From NCBI RefSeq assembly GCF_024189295.1, contig NZ_JAIZEN010000014.1, positions 1-64,000 on the forward strand: a DNA stretch of 64,000 nt, written 5' to 3'. The DNA comes from Halobacillus sp. A1 (GTDB lineage Bacteria; Bacillota; Bacilli; Bacillales; Halobacillaceae). Positions 33,733 to 41,823 of this stretch are shown piece after piece. A program made the translations under genes and the position numbers. The notes beneath the pieces are model-generated. The model was not told the origin of the DNA and made no database searches. It saw only the letters and a program-made list of their open reading frames with translations. Numbering within the stretch: position 1 is the first letter of the stretch; every line of letters starts with the position of its first letter.

Positions 33733-34776
33733 ATGGGAAGACAAATTAACATTCGCACTAAGAAAAATACGATATCCTTTCAAATTGATTTGAAGTCTCT
33801 AATCATAACCTTTCTTTTAATGGCACTCACCATTTCGGCTCTTTTTGCAGGACCCGGATTCGGGGATCCTTTTTTTAGTCCCGTGGAAATCGGACAGTCG
33901 GTATTCGGGATCGGAAATGTGGGGAATGAATTTATCATTAATACGCTGCGATTTCCAAGGGCTGCTGTATCTCTGCTGGCTGGTTTCTGTTTAGGGATAG
34001 CCGGGGCGATTCTTCAAGGAATCGTGCGTAATCCATTAGCTTCTCCGGATATTATCGGAATTACTGGAGGAGCGGCCGTAGCGGCGGTAAGCTACATCAG
34101 CTTTTTCCAGGATACGTTTGGCATTCAGTGGCTTCCTTTTGCAGCTATCGCAGGTGCCTTACTGGCTTCACTGCTCATCTACGTCATTTCATGGAACGAA
34201 GGAGTCACACCTATCCGGCTGGTACTGATCGGCATCGGCATATCGGCAGCGATGCAAGCCGGTACGATGCTCATTCTAACGATGGTCCCAGATTATTCGG
34301 CAAGCCAGGCTTACATCTGGATGACAGGAAGCATCTATGGAGCATCATGGGAAGGTCTGCGTTTACTACTGCCGTGGGCGCTTCTCATTGTACCGTTAAT
34401 CATTATGTATTCAGCTATTCTCAATGTGCAGGAACTGGGCGATGATACTTCCGCCGGGCTCGGCCTGAGTGTGCAAAAGCACCGACTCGTATTGTTATTA
34501 AGCAGTGTAGTGCTTGCCGGAGCAGCTGTCTCTATCGTAGGCACCATCGGCTTCGTAGGATTAGTCGCTCCACATATCGCGCGACTGCTGGTAGGACGTT
34601 CATTTTCCTATCTGCTTCCTTCAGCTGGCTTTATTGGCGGACTGATCGTATTTTTAGCCGATATCGTTGCGCGGACGGCTTTTTATCCGAGTGATATACC
34701 TGCGGGGATTTTCACGGCTGGGGTAGGGGCGCCTTTCTTTATCTTTTTATTAGTAAAGCATAGGAATAAATTTTGA
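33733..34776 (+). CDS. yfhA: siderophore ABC permease (YfhA-like)
   Basis: Second FecCD permease subunit, 347 residues, with RFPRAAVSLLAGFCLGIAGAI...NPLASPDIIGI and GTIGFVGLVAPHIAR. The ATG follows GAGGAGGGAGTTTCAGT. No ATPase gene is in the operon, so a shared ATPase such as YusV/FeuV elsewhere is needed. A terminator follows immediately. Confidence 0.88.
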   Translation: MGRQINIRTKKNTISFQIDLKSLIITFLLMALTISALFAGPGFGDPFFSPVEIGQSVFGIGNVGNEFIINTLRFPRAAVSLLAGFCLGIAGAILQGIVRNPLASPDIIGITGGAAVAAVSYISFFQDTFGIQWLPFAAIAGALLASLLIYVISWNEGVTPIRLVLIGIGISAAMQAGTMLILTMVPDYSASQAYIWMTGSIYGASWEGLRLLLPWALLIVPLIIMYSAILNVQELGDDTSAGLGLSVQKHRLVLLLSSVVLAGAAVSIVGTIGFVGLVAPHIARLLVGRSFSYLLPSAGFIGGLIVFLADIVARTAFYPSDIPAGIFTAGVGAPFFIFLLVKHRNKF

Positions 34777-34778
34777 TA

Positions 34779-34818
34779 CAGCAGACCAAATCAATGCGAT
34801 TTGGTCTGCTGTTTTTCT
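34779..34818 (+). terminator. terminator of the siderophore operon
   Basis: AGCAGACCAAATC and GATTTGGTCTGCT form a 13-bp stem around AATGC, followed by GTTTTTC. Confidence 0.88.
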
Positions 34819-34943
34819 TTGGAGTTTGTGAAGGATTGCGCTGAAGCTGTATATATTCATCTCTTGTTTATTGTGAGCGGACAATCCTTTACAATGAAGG
34901 CAACTTGAAAATATTCATTTTAGGCTGCAGAAAGGAGAAGGCA

Positions 34944-35333
34944 ATGAAAAAATTGATTTACTGTCTGTACAGCTTAATATTCGCTGGGACGATAGTGACA
35001 TTGTTTATCATGAGTCAGGATATAGATAATACATATTCTTACTACTTTATTGTTTTTTACATCATTTTGCTTCTATTCACAGTGTTTTTGTCTATTCTTC
35101 TTGCAGTGGGAAATATGAAGAATCTAAAGTGGTTTGAGATAAGAAAAAGGTTTTTCCTATTTCTTGTTCTCTTTAGTGTTTTTATGGGCAGCCATTATTT
35201 GTTGGATTATTTCTTTCGAACACTGGAATTTAGTATATACGACGTTGGAGCTCCTTTAGGTTTAGCTTTTGGTTTTAGTTTTTTTGATTTAGTGTTCTTA
35301 AAAAGGGAGAGGGAGGGAGTAGAATATGAGTAA
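34944..35333 (+). CDS. 129-residue membrane protein, unknown
   Basis: Four hydrophobic helices (about 4-24, 36-58, 72-92, 105-122) from the ATG at 34944, which follows AGAAAGGAGAAGGCA; the upstream in-frame start lacks a site. It overlaps the VOC-family gene by 8 nt, so the two are co-translated. Unknown function. Confidence 0.65.
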   Translation: MKKLIYCLYSLIFAGTIVTLFIMSQDIDNTYSYYFIVFYIILLLFTVFLSILLAVGNMKNLKWFEIRKRFFLFLVLFSVFMGSHYLLDYFFRTLEFSIYDVGAPLGLAFGFSFFDLVFLKREREGVEYE

Positions 35334-35838
35334 TGAAAATAAAACACGTGAAGAAAATGGGAAGTTGGTAAAGCAGAACGAAGTAAACGACCCCTCTACT
35401 AGTGTGCACGGGAGCAATTTGTCCGGGGCAGCTGCAATGGGGGAGGGCTTACTTCATCATGTAGAACTGTATGTTTCCAATTTAGAGAAATCAGAATTAT
35501 TTTGGGGCTGGTTCCTCGAAGAGTTAGGTTATGAGTCTTACCAAAAATGGGGAGAAGGACAAAGTTGGAAGCTGGGGGCAACGTATTTAGTTTTTGTCCA
35601 AGCAGAACATAAGTATTTGGACGTCCCTTATCACAGGTGCAGGGCTGGGTTGAATCATTTAGCTTTTCACGCGTCTTCACGTGAAAGAGTCGATGAGATG
35701 ACAAAGATGCTTAAGGAGCGAGGTATAAATATTTTATATGAAAACCAGCACCCTTTTGCGGGCGGTGAGGATTATTATGCCGTTTACTTTGAAGATCCGG
35801 ATCGAATAAAAGTAGAATTTGTTGCGCCATCACCATAA
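35326..35838 (+). CDS. VOC-superfamily protein (glyoxalase/bleomycin-resistance fold)
   Basis: A 170-residue protein. A polar N-terminal extension of about 37 residues precedes the VOC domain, whose metal-ligand positions are LLHHVELYV (His), NHLAFHA (His) and KVEFVAP (Glu). RBS AGGGAGGGAGTAGAAT. A second possible start is ATG 35437 directly before the domain. Substrate unknown. Confidence 0.78.
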   Translation: MSNENKTREENGKLVKQNEVNDPSTSVHGSNLSGAAAMGEGLLHHVELYVSNLEKSELFWGWFLEELGYESYQKWGEGQSWKLGATYLVFVQAEHKYLDVPYHRCRAGLNHLAFHASSRERVDEMTKMLKERGINILYENQHPFAGGEDYYAVYFEDPDRIKVEFVAPSP

Positions 35839-35977
35839 GATAGTAATCCTAAATCTATACACTTTATAGAAGAGCTAGGAATCCATGCATAATGGGTTCT
35901 TTTTTTATTAGAAGAGATACAAAGCATCTTTACAGTGTAACAGTGTTATGTTACATTAATGGTAAGAGGTGAAGACC

Positions 35978-36613
35978 ATGGATGAAGGATTAATATCGAA
36001 AAAAGACTTATTAGAGCAAACCGGCATTACATACGGCCAGCTCTATCGTTGGAAGAGAAAAAAGTTAATACCAGACGATTGGTTCGTTAGAAAATCAACA
36101 TTCACTGGACAGGAAACATTTTTTCCAAGAGATAAGATGCTGGAAAGAATAAATAGAATTAAAGAATTAAAGGATACTTTATCATTAGATGAGTTAGCGA
36201 ATGCTTTATCTCCGAAGAAAAAGGACATAAACCTATCCAGAGAGGACTTCATCGAACGAAACATTGTTTCGTCTAATGCTGTCGCTATTTACGAAGAGCA
36301 CTTTGGTGAACTTGATACGATCTCCTTCAAATCTTCGCTCTATATCTATCTTTTAGATCAATCGCTGGAAACTGGAGAAGTCGGATGGGAAGAAGGAAGG
36401 CAGATCATTCAAACCTTACACGACCACTTTCCTAAGCTGGAGGAAAAGAGCACTTCACTAATCGTGTTAAGAAAAATGGGTGTTGTAACTGTGTTGCTCG
36501 TTACCAATTCCGATGACTTTTATGTGGATGAGAAAACAAAAGTGGCTGTGTTATTAGACATAGATACAGAATTGGATAAATTATTGAATTCCTTAGTAAC
36601 GGGAGGTTTTTAA
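35978..36613 (+). CDS. yhbD: YhbD-like regulator (DUF4004)
   Basis: A MerR-like helix-turn-helix (residues 5-55: LLEQTGITYGQLYRWKRKKLIP) followed by an all-helical domain. 211 residues from the ATG at 35978 after AAGAGGTGAAGACC. The stop is contiguous with the start of the bactofilin gene, as in the B. subtilis yhbD-yhbE-yhbF operon. Probably regulates that operon. Confidence 0.82.
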   Translation: MDEGLISKKDLLEQTGITYGQLYRWKRKKLIPDDWFVRKSTFTGQETFFPRDKMLERINRIKELKDTLSLDELANALSPKKKDINLSREDFIERNIVSSNAVAIYEEHFGELDTISFKSSLYIYLLDQSLETGEVGWEEGRQIIQTLHDHFPKLEEKSTSLIVLRKMGVVTVLLVTNSDDFYVDEKTKVAVLLDIDTELDKLLNSLVTGGF

Positions 36614-37270
36614 ATGGAAAAGGTGCAAAATAAAAATTTAAAAATTATTGGAGAAGGAAGCTATCCTGGTGGAGATTACGAAAAAGTAAAACTTACAGGA
36701 CAAGGTGAAATTTCTGAAGATGTTTGTTCCCGGGAAACAAAGATTATTGGGGAGTGTCATATAAAAGGGAAAGCTACGATGGACGAATTGCATGTAACGG
36801 GCAGTTTAAATATAGATAAAAAATTGAACAGTCAAAGAATAAAAGTTATTGGTGAGTTGAATGTTGCGAAGTCGATGAAAGCCAATACGCTTGATATGAG
36901 AGGGTTTCTCAAAGGGTCTGAAAATGTGGAGCTGGAAAAGATGATGGTTAAAGGTGGATTTCAAATTACGGGATTGTTAAATGTGGGTGATCTCCAGGTT
37001 AATTTACAAGGCGCTACTAGCAAGGCCGGTGAAATTGGCGGTGAGAAGATCAGCATTAAAAGTAGAAATTTCTTGAAGCGATCTTACACACTAGAAGCAG
37101 AGGTTATAGAAGGAGATCATATTTACCTGGAGCATACCACGGCGAAAATAGTTAGAGGAAATGACATTGAAATAGGGCCGGGCTGCCATATTGAGAAAGT
37201 AGAATATAGATCTACGTTTACAAATAAAGAAAAGAATTCAAAAGATATTTCACAAGTTAATCAAATTTAA
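36614..37270 (+). CDS. bacE: bactofilin-like protein BacE
   Basis: Polymer-forming cytoskeletal protein, 218 residues, dominated by short beta-helix repeats (KVKLTGQGEISEDV, IIGECHIKGKATMDELHVTGS). The C-terminal EVIEGDHIYLEHTTAKIVRGNDIEIGPGC block is shared with the next gene. BacE and BacF are needed for flagellar assembly in B. subtilis. RBS GGGAGGTTTTAA overlaps the yhbD stop. Confidence 0.85.
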   Translation: MEKVQNKNLKIIGEGSYPGGDYEKVKLTGQGEISEDVCSRETKIIGECHIKGKATMDELHVTGSLNIDKKLNSQRIKVIGELNVAKSMKANTLDMRGFLKGSENVELEKMMVKGGFQITGLLNVGDLQVNLQGATSKAGEIGGEKISIKSRNFLKRSYTLEAEVIEGDHIYLEHTTAKIVRGNDIEIGPGCHIEKVEYRSTFTNKEKNSKDISQVNQI

Positions 37271-37288
37271 GAGCGGGGGACTTTTATT

Positions 37289-38014
37289 ATGGTTCAAACA
37301 TCAAAAAGGGACTTAATTTTATCTGGACATAGTGAATCAGGTGGCGGCTCATTCATAAAGGTTGAAATTAACGGCCATGGAGCTATACATGGAGATGTAG
37401 AATGTGAAAACTTCAAGTGTAATGGATCGGCAAAAATACATGGGGATATCTCGTCCCGGCAGGCTGTGATCAATGGAAGTACAAAGGTTCAGGGAGATTT
37501 TTCTTCTGATGAGATTAAGATATACGGGGACGCAGCGATAGAAGGGCATGCGTTTTTTCAAAAGATGGAAATCAATGGCCACGCACGAACGAAACAATCG
37601 ATAAAAGGCGACCACATTCTCCTTGCAGGAATGATGAAGGTAGCTGGGGATTGTGAGGTGGAGAAAGCAGAGCTGAACGGAGCCTTTACTATTGATGGAT
37701 TGCTAAACGCAGATCAAGTTGAAATATCATTACATGGTAAATCATCTGTGAAAGATATTGGAGGAGAGGTGATTACTGTAAAAAGAAATCGCCACCCTAT
37801 TCTTCATTTAGATAAGCTGATTAAAACGTTGAGTAAAGAATTACAAGCAAATGTTATTGAAGGTGATGTCGTTAAACTGCAGTATACGAAGGCGAAAGTT
37901 GTTCGTGGAAATACAGTAGAGATTGGTCCTGGATGTGAAATTGAGTATGTCGAGTATAGCACTGACCTTCAAGTATCGGAAAAGGCTGTCGTAGAAAAAT
38001 CTGAGAAACTTTAA
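37289..38014 (+). CDS. bacF: bactofilin-like protein BacF
   Basis: Paralogue of the preceding gene, 241 residues, with the same repeat architecture (KVEINGHGAIHGDVECENFKCNG...) and C-terminal VIEGDVVKLQYTKAKVVRGN. 18-nt spacing and a shared terminator place both in one operon. Likely forms heteropolymers or membrane-associated filaments with BacE. Confidence 0.85.
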   Translation: MVQTSKRDLILSGHSESGGGSFIKVEINGHGAIHGDVECENFKCNGSAKIHGDISSRQAVINGSTKVQGDFSSDEIKIYGDAAIEGHAFFQKMEINGHARTKQSIKGDHILLAGMMKVAGDCEVEKAELNGAFTIDGLLNADQVEISLHGKSSVKDIGGEVITVKRNRHPILHLDKLIKTLSKELQANVIEGDVVKLQYTKAKVVRGNTVEIGPGCEIEYVEYSTDLQVSEKAVVEKSEKL

Positions 38015-38061
38015 ATACGTATGCGGCGAGCATCTTGCCTGTTTTATGGATGTAGTAGTTT

Positions 38062-38090
38062 GCTGAAGATGTGAAGTCTTCAGCTTTTTT
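38062..38090 (+). terminator. terminator of the bactofilin operon
   Basis: GCTGAAG and CTTCAGC around ATGTGAAGT, followed by TTTTTTG. Confidence 0.75.
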
Positions 38091-38122
38091 GTTTTAGCTT
38101 TTATTCTCAGTGTGGATATAAC

Positions 38123-38306
38123 TGTTTCCGTTGAGATTGACAGCGAATAGAGCTCCGGGAATTGACTCGCTTTCCGTGGGAGTGCAGTGAGCTTCCTCAG
38201 GCTGCCGCCTTCCGGGATCTCACCAATCACTCTCATCCCACAGGAGTCTCGCAATTTCCCGGAGCTCTTTGCAATGGTGAAGTGGAACGGAAACTTCTAT
38301 TGCAGG
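38123..38306. repeat. dispersed palindromic element A, copy 1
   Basis: About 185 bp bounded by GTTTCCGTT and its complement AACGGAAAC, with inner arms AGAGCTCCGGGAATTG and CAATTTCCCGGAGCTCT (paired apart from one mismatch). Copies at 48241-48412 and 55453-55637. Confidence 0.85.
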
Positions 38307-38390
38307 AAGTCAGATACTGAGAGATATTCATGATAAAAGCCGGGATATACCCTTTATCAGTAATTATGGAAGAGGCTTTTTCAGGTTAAT

Positions 38391-38726
38391 GGGGTGGTTG
38401 GTAAGCTGCGAGACTCCCTTTGTAAAAGCGGAAGCGCTTCGTTCAGCGGCGTATGGACTGGACTGAGCTGTAGGAGATAAAGGAAACACGAAGAACGGAG
38501 TGATTCGATGTTGACTTATCGTACAGAAGTGAAGGAAGTCTCAGTAGCCGCTAAGCGCTGGAGCTGGATAGTCCCCCATAAGGTTTATGAACGAATTGAT
38601 GCCCTAGGCTAATATAAGTGTAAGACTGGGAGAAGGATGTAGGCGAGATCCCACAGGGCTTCAGCCCGAGGAAGCTCGCCACTTCCCCCACAGGAAAGCG
38701 AGTAGCTTACCAACCGCCCCTGACTC
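38391..38726. repeat. dispersed element B, copy 1, interrupted
   Basis: Starts GGGGTGGTTGGTAAGCTGCG and ends AGCTTACCAACCGCCCCTG, forming complementary ends. It matches 48531-48657 except for the inserted segment 38419-38627. Confidence 0.82.
38419..38627. mobile_element. ~209-bp miniature element inserted in element B
   Basis: Where the other copy reads ACTCCC-GT-GGGAG, this one has about 209 bp beginning TTTGTAAAAGCGGAAGCGC and containing GCGCTGGAGCTGG towards the end. It contains no gene. AGCGCTTC and related GAAGCGC motifs suggest a foldback structure. Confidence 0.6.
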
Positions 38727-38750
38727 TCAACTCTGCAACGAACCGCGGTT

Positions 38751-38781
38751 ATCTCGGAATCAAGTCTTCCACTATCCTGCC
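38751..38781 (+). repeat. solo half of the array-start element
   Basis: ATCTCGGAATCAAGTCTTCC followed by ACTATCCTGCC: left arm and core of the palindrome at 93-152, with no cassette nearby. Confidence 0.6.
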
Positions 38782-38969
38782 TGCATTACTCTTTAAATTA
38801 ATTCCTCCACTAGACGAGATAATTCGAACGCGTTGTTAAAATAGAAAAGAGGAAAAATTGTTTAGTGAACTTAAGACCAATTAGTTATACAATGAATGTT
38901 GAATCTTTACAATAATAGTCGTTTATTCTCTAAATATAAAGAAAATCAATAGAAAGGGAGAGAGACGAG

Positions 38970-39248
38970 ATGCCCCCACAAGAAGATTACCGTTTTAAAA
39001 TTGCCAATCGCGAAGCTTTAATCGGCGTTGGGCTGGCTGTCATCAATTTTGTTTGGTGGTTTGCTTTTGCCTACGGTCTTGGCAGCAGGCCGCCTGAGGA
39101 GTACAGCTATGTATTCGGGATTCCTTCGTGGTTTTTCTATAGCTGCATCGTCGGTTTTATATTGATTGCTGCTCTAGTCACGTTTGTCGTGAAAGTCTTT
39201 TTTGTAGAGGTCCCTTTAGACGATGAAGAGGAGGGGGACCGCTCATGA
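38970..39248 (+). CDS. yhdT: DUF997/YhdT-family partner of the pantothenate symporter
   Basis: A 92-residue membrane protein with helices at about 15-35 and 50-75 and an acidic tail (LDDEEEGD). DUF997 genes regularly precede panF. Start after AAAGGGAGAGAGACGAG; overlaps the next gene by 4 nt (ATGA). Confidence 0.85.
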   Translation: MPPQEDYRFKIANREALIGVGLAVINFVWWFAFAYGLGSRPPEEYSYVFGIPSWFFYSCIVGFILIAALVTFVVKVFFVEVPLDDEEEGDRS

Positions 39249-40705
39249 ATGTGGCTGTTATTATTCCTTTAGTTTTATTCTTAGTCATTATTTTCGCTGT
39301 AGGTTTTATAGCGAGTCGGTCACTAACTAAATCGGGCAGCGATTTTATGCAGGATTATTATCTTGGCGGACGTCAGCTCGGTGGATTTATTTTAGCGATG
39401 ACGATGATTGCTACATATGGAAGTGCAAGTAGTTTCATAGGAGGACCTGGTGTTGCTTATACGGAAGGGTTAGGTTGGGTGCTGCTGGCGATGGCACAGG
39501 TGGTGTCCGGCTATTTTGTGCTCATGATCCTCGGGAAAAAATTTGCGATTATGGCTAGAAGATATAATGCCGTAACGCTGACGGATTTTTTGAAGGGGCG
39601 CTATCAAAGCAAGTGGGTCGTCATCACGGCAGCTTTCAGCATTATTATTTTCCTTTTTTCAGCGATGGCCGCTCAGTGGGTCGGCGGGGCTCGTTTAATC
39701 GAGTCGCTTACCGGGCTTAGTTACACATCGGCTTTGTTCATCTTTGCTGTGTCCGTCCTAATTTATGTTATCATTGGCGGGTTTAAGGCTGTCGCATTAA
39801 CCGATATGATCCAGGGCGTTGTCATGGTCGGCGGAACGTTGATTTTACTTATAGCCACCATTATCGCAGGAGGCGGGATTTCTAATATTATGGCAGACTT
39901 GACGGCTGAAAATCCCAATTTGATTACACCGTTTGGAGCGGAAGGAAGCTTGACGCCGTCATACGTATCTTCTTTTTGGATTCTTGTCGGTGTGGCCGTG
40001 GTCGGTCTGCCGCAAGTAACGGTTCGCGCCATGTCGTATAAAAGCTCAAGAGCGATGCACCGTGCACTGATTATAGGGACATTTGTCGTTGGTTTTATTA
40101 TGTTGAACATGCACTTAATCGGTGTGTTCGCTCGTCCCATCCTTCCAGGCATTGAAGTCGGCGACACGGTGATGCCGCTAATTGCTCTGGAAGTTCTCCC
40201 GCCGTGGGTAGCCGGTATTGTTTTAGCCGCCCCCATGGCAGCGATCATGTCGACGGTCGATTCCCTGCTGCTTCTCGTCAGCTCTTCCGTCGTCAAAGAC
40301 ATTTACGTCAACTACGTTAAACCAGATGCCACGTATCAAAGGGTAAAACGTATGAGCTTTGGCGTTACAGCTGTATTAGGAATTTTAGTTTTTCTTATGG
40401 CGCTTAATCCTCCCGATCTATTAATCTGGCTGAATCTCTTTGCTTTTGGCGGATTGGAAGCTACGTTCATTTGGCCTGTCGTGATGGGGCTGTACTGGAA
40501 GACAGGCAACAAATATGGAGCTCTTTCTTCGATGGTCGTCGGCATTGGTTCCTACATTGTGATCGATGTCTTTTACACGTCATTGTTTGGATTGCACAGT
40601 GTTGTCTTCCCTGTCGTTCTTTCCTTTATCGCCTATGTAGTGGTCAGTCTGGCTACGAAACATCTAGTGGTAAAAGAGGCTGGTGAAATAGCAGCGGAGA
40701 GTTAA
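39245..40705 (+). CDS. panF: sodium/pantothenate symporter
   Basis: SSS-family Na+ symporter, 486 residues with about 13 helices. Family marks are YYLGGRQLGGFILAMTMIATYGSASSFIGGPG (in the Na+ site region) and the later MAAIMSTVDSLLLLVSSSVVKDIY. Imports pantothenate for CoA synthesis. The order DUF997-PanF fixes the assignment better than sequence alone. A terminator follows at 40741. Confidence 0.9.
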   Translation: MNVAVIIPLVLFLVIIFAVGFIASRSLTKSGSDFMQDYYLGGRQLGGFILAMTMIATYGSASSFIGGPGVAYTEGLGWVLLAMAQVVSGYFVLMILGKKFAIMARRYNAVTLTDFLKGRYQSKWVVITAAFSIIIFLFSAMAAQWVGGARLIESLTGLSYTSALFIFAVSVLIYVIIGGFKAVALTDMIQGVVMVGGTLILLIATIIAGGGISNIMADLTAENPNLITPFGAEGSLTPSYVSSFWILVGVAVVGLPQVTVRAMSYKSSRAMHRALIIGTFVVGFIMLNMHLIGVFARPILPGIEVGDTVMPLIALEVLPPWVAGIVLAAPMAAIMSTVDSLLLLVSSSVVKDIYVNYVKPDATYQRVKRMSFGVTAVLGILVFLMALNPPDLLIWLNLFAFGGLEATFIWPVVMGLYWKTGNKYGALSSMVVGIGSYIVIDVFYTSLFGLHSVVFPVVLSFIAYVVVSLATKHLVVKEAGEIAAES

Positions 40706-40740
40706 TGTACATGTCATCATCCGGACTCGTGAATGATTGA

Positions 40741-40778
40741 AAAAAACCCCCGCTTCGACTTATTGAAGCGGGGGTTTT
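40741..40778. terminator. bidirectional terminator
   Basis: AAAACCCCCGCTTC and GAAGCGGGGGTTTT are perfectly complementary, between convergent genes. Confidence 0.92.
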
Positions 40779-40792
40779 AATGTATTGGCAAC

Positions 40793-41638
40793 CTAAAATA
40801 GCTTTTGAGATAAGTAAGAATACAAGCCGTTTTGTTCGTAAGTTAACGGTGTTACTTCATCAACCGAACGCTTCACGACGTCTTCCGCATTCTGCATCGC
40901 GACAGAGCAGCCAGCCAACTCAAGCATAGGCAAGTCATTTTCCCCGTCTCCTATCGCCATTAAATCTCCAGGAGCCATATGATATTCCTCCAGCAATTTC
41001 GAAATTCCGACGGCTTTTGAAACGCTTTCCATAATTTCTGCATTATGCAGCGTAGAAGAAAAGGCGGAAAAGTTGTAGCTTTCCTTGAACGTTTCTAAAG
41101 TCTGTTTCCATTCCTTTATTTTCACCGTGTCCATACTAAAGAAATAAACTTTCACATTGTCTTCGTAAGACAGGTTGTCCACCCAGCGAATATCCTCAGT
41201 AATTGCCTGTTTTCTTGAAAGGTATTCATTATCCATTAACGTATCCGGCCGGGAACCACCTATTATATTTTCGAAGACCTCTTTATCCTCTTTGCGTGCA
41301 ATTCGATCCCCTTTATGTGGATGAACTTCGTAATATAATTCATTTTCACGTGCTTTATCAACCGCAAGACGTACGAGATCCGGGTTTAATTTATGCTCGA
41401 ACAAAACCTCCTCGCCCCTGTAGCATCCCATCCCGTTGGCAGAAACGATCCCATCAGGTTTTAATTCTGACGGTAGAACATCCTCGATTTCAAGTCTGGT
41501 CCGGCCGGATGCAATAAATATTCGAATACCTTTTTCCTGTTGGACAGTCTGAAGCAGCGAGAGTAGTTCTTTCGTCACTTTATTTTCAGAATTTAATAAC
41601 GTGCCGTCCATATCAAGCGCTATGGCTTTAGGGTTCAT
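40793..41638 (-). CDS. HAD-family sugar/cofactor phosphatase (Cof type)
   Basis: A 281-residue HAD-IIB hydrolase: motif I LDMDGTLLN (Asp9, Asp11), motif II IASGRT, lysine region and motif IV GDGENDLPML near residue 235. The C2-type cap lies between. Likely dephosphorylates a sugar phosphate or flavin precursor; substrate not defined. Start after CAAGGAGGCTTTTTA. Confidence 0.87.
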   Translation of the reverse strand: MNPKAIALDMDGTLLNSENKVTKELLSLLQTVQQEKGIRIFIASGRTRLEIEDVLPSELKPDGIVSANGMGCYRGEEVLFEHKLNPDLVRLAVDKARENELYYEVHPHKGDRIARKEDKEVFENIIGGSRPDTLMDNEYLSRKQAITEDIRWVDNLSYEDNVKVYFFSMDTVKIKEWKQTLETFKESYNFSAFSSTLHNAEIMESVSKAVGISKLLEEYHMAPGDLMAIGDGENDLPMLELAGCSVAMQNAEDVVKRSVDEVTPLTYEQNGLYSYLSQKLF

Positions 41639-41719
41639 TAAAAAGCCTCCTTGTTTTGAAACTGTATATAGAATAGTTAAAGTATAATGTCGTTATACTA
41701 ATAAAACAACGTAGCAGAG

Positions 41720-41793
41720 AGCCCAATCTGTGTTTTAAACGCTTACACAGATTGGGCTTGAATGTTGTTGTGAACGATTTGTAAGCGTTTTAT
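41720..41793 (+). promoter_or_regulatory. control region of the PTS operon: hairpin and two cre-like sites
   Basis: AGCCCAATCTGTG and CACAGATTGGGCT (41720-41732, 41746-41758) form a perfect 13-bp stem. The cre-like TTTAAACGCTTACA (41734-41747) fills the loop. A second cre-like site, TGTAAGCGTTTTAT, lies at 41780-41793 just before the regulator gene. Catabolite repression is expected; the hairpin could be an operator. Confidence 0.6.
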
Positions 41794-41823
41794 AATTAGA
41801 AGTAAGAAATGGAGGTTGTTCCT

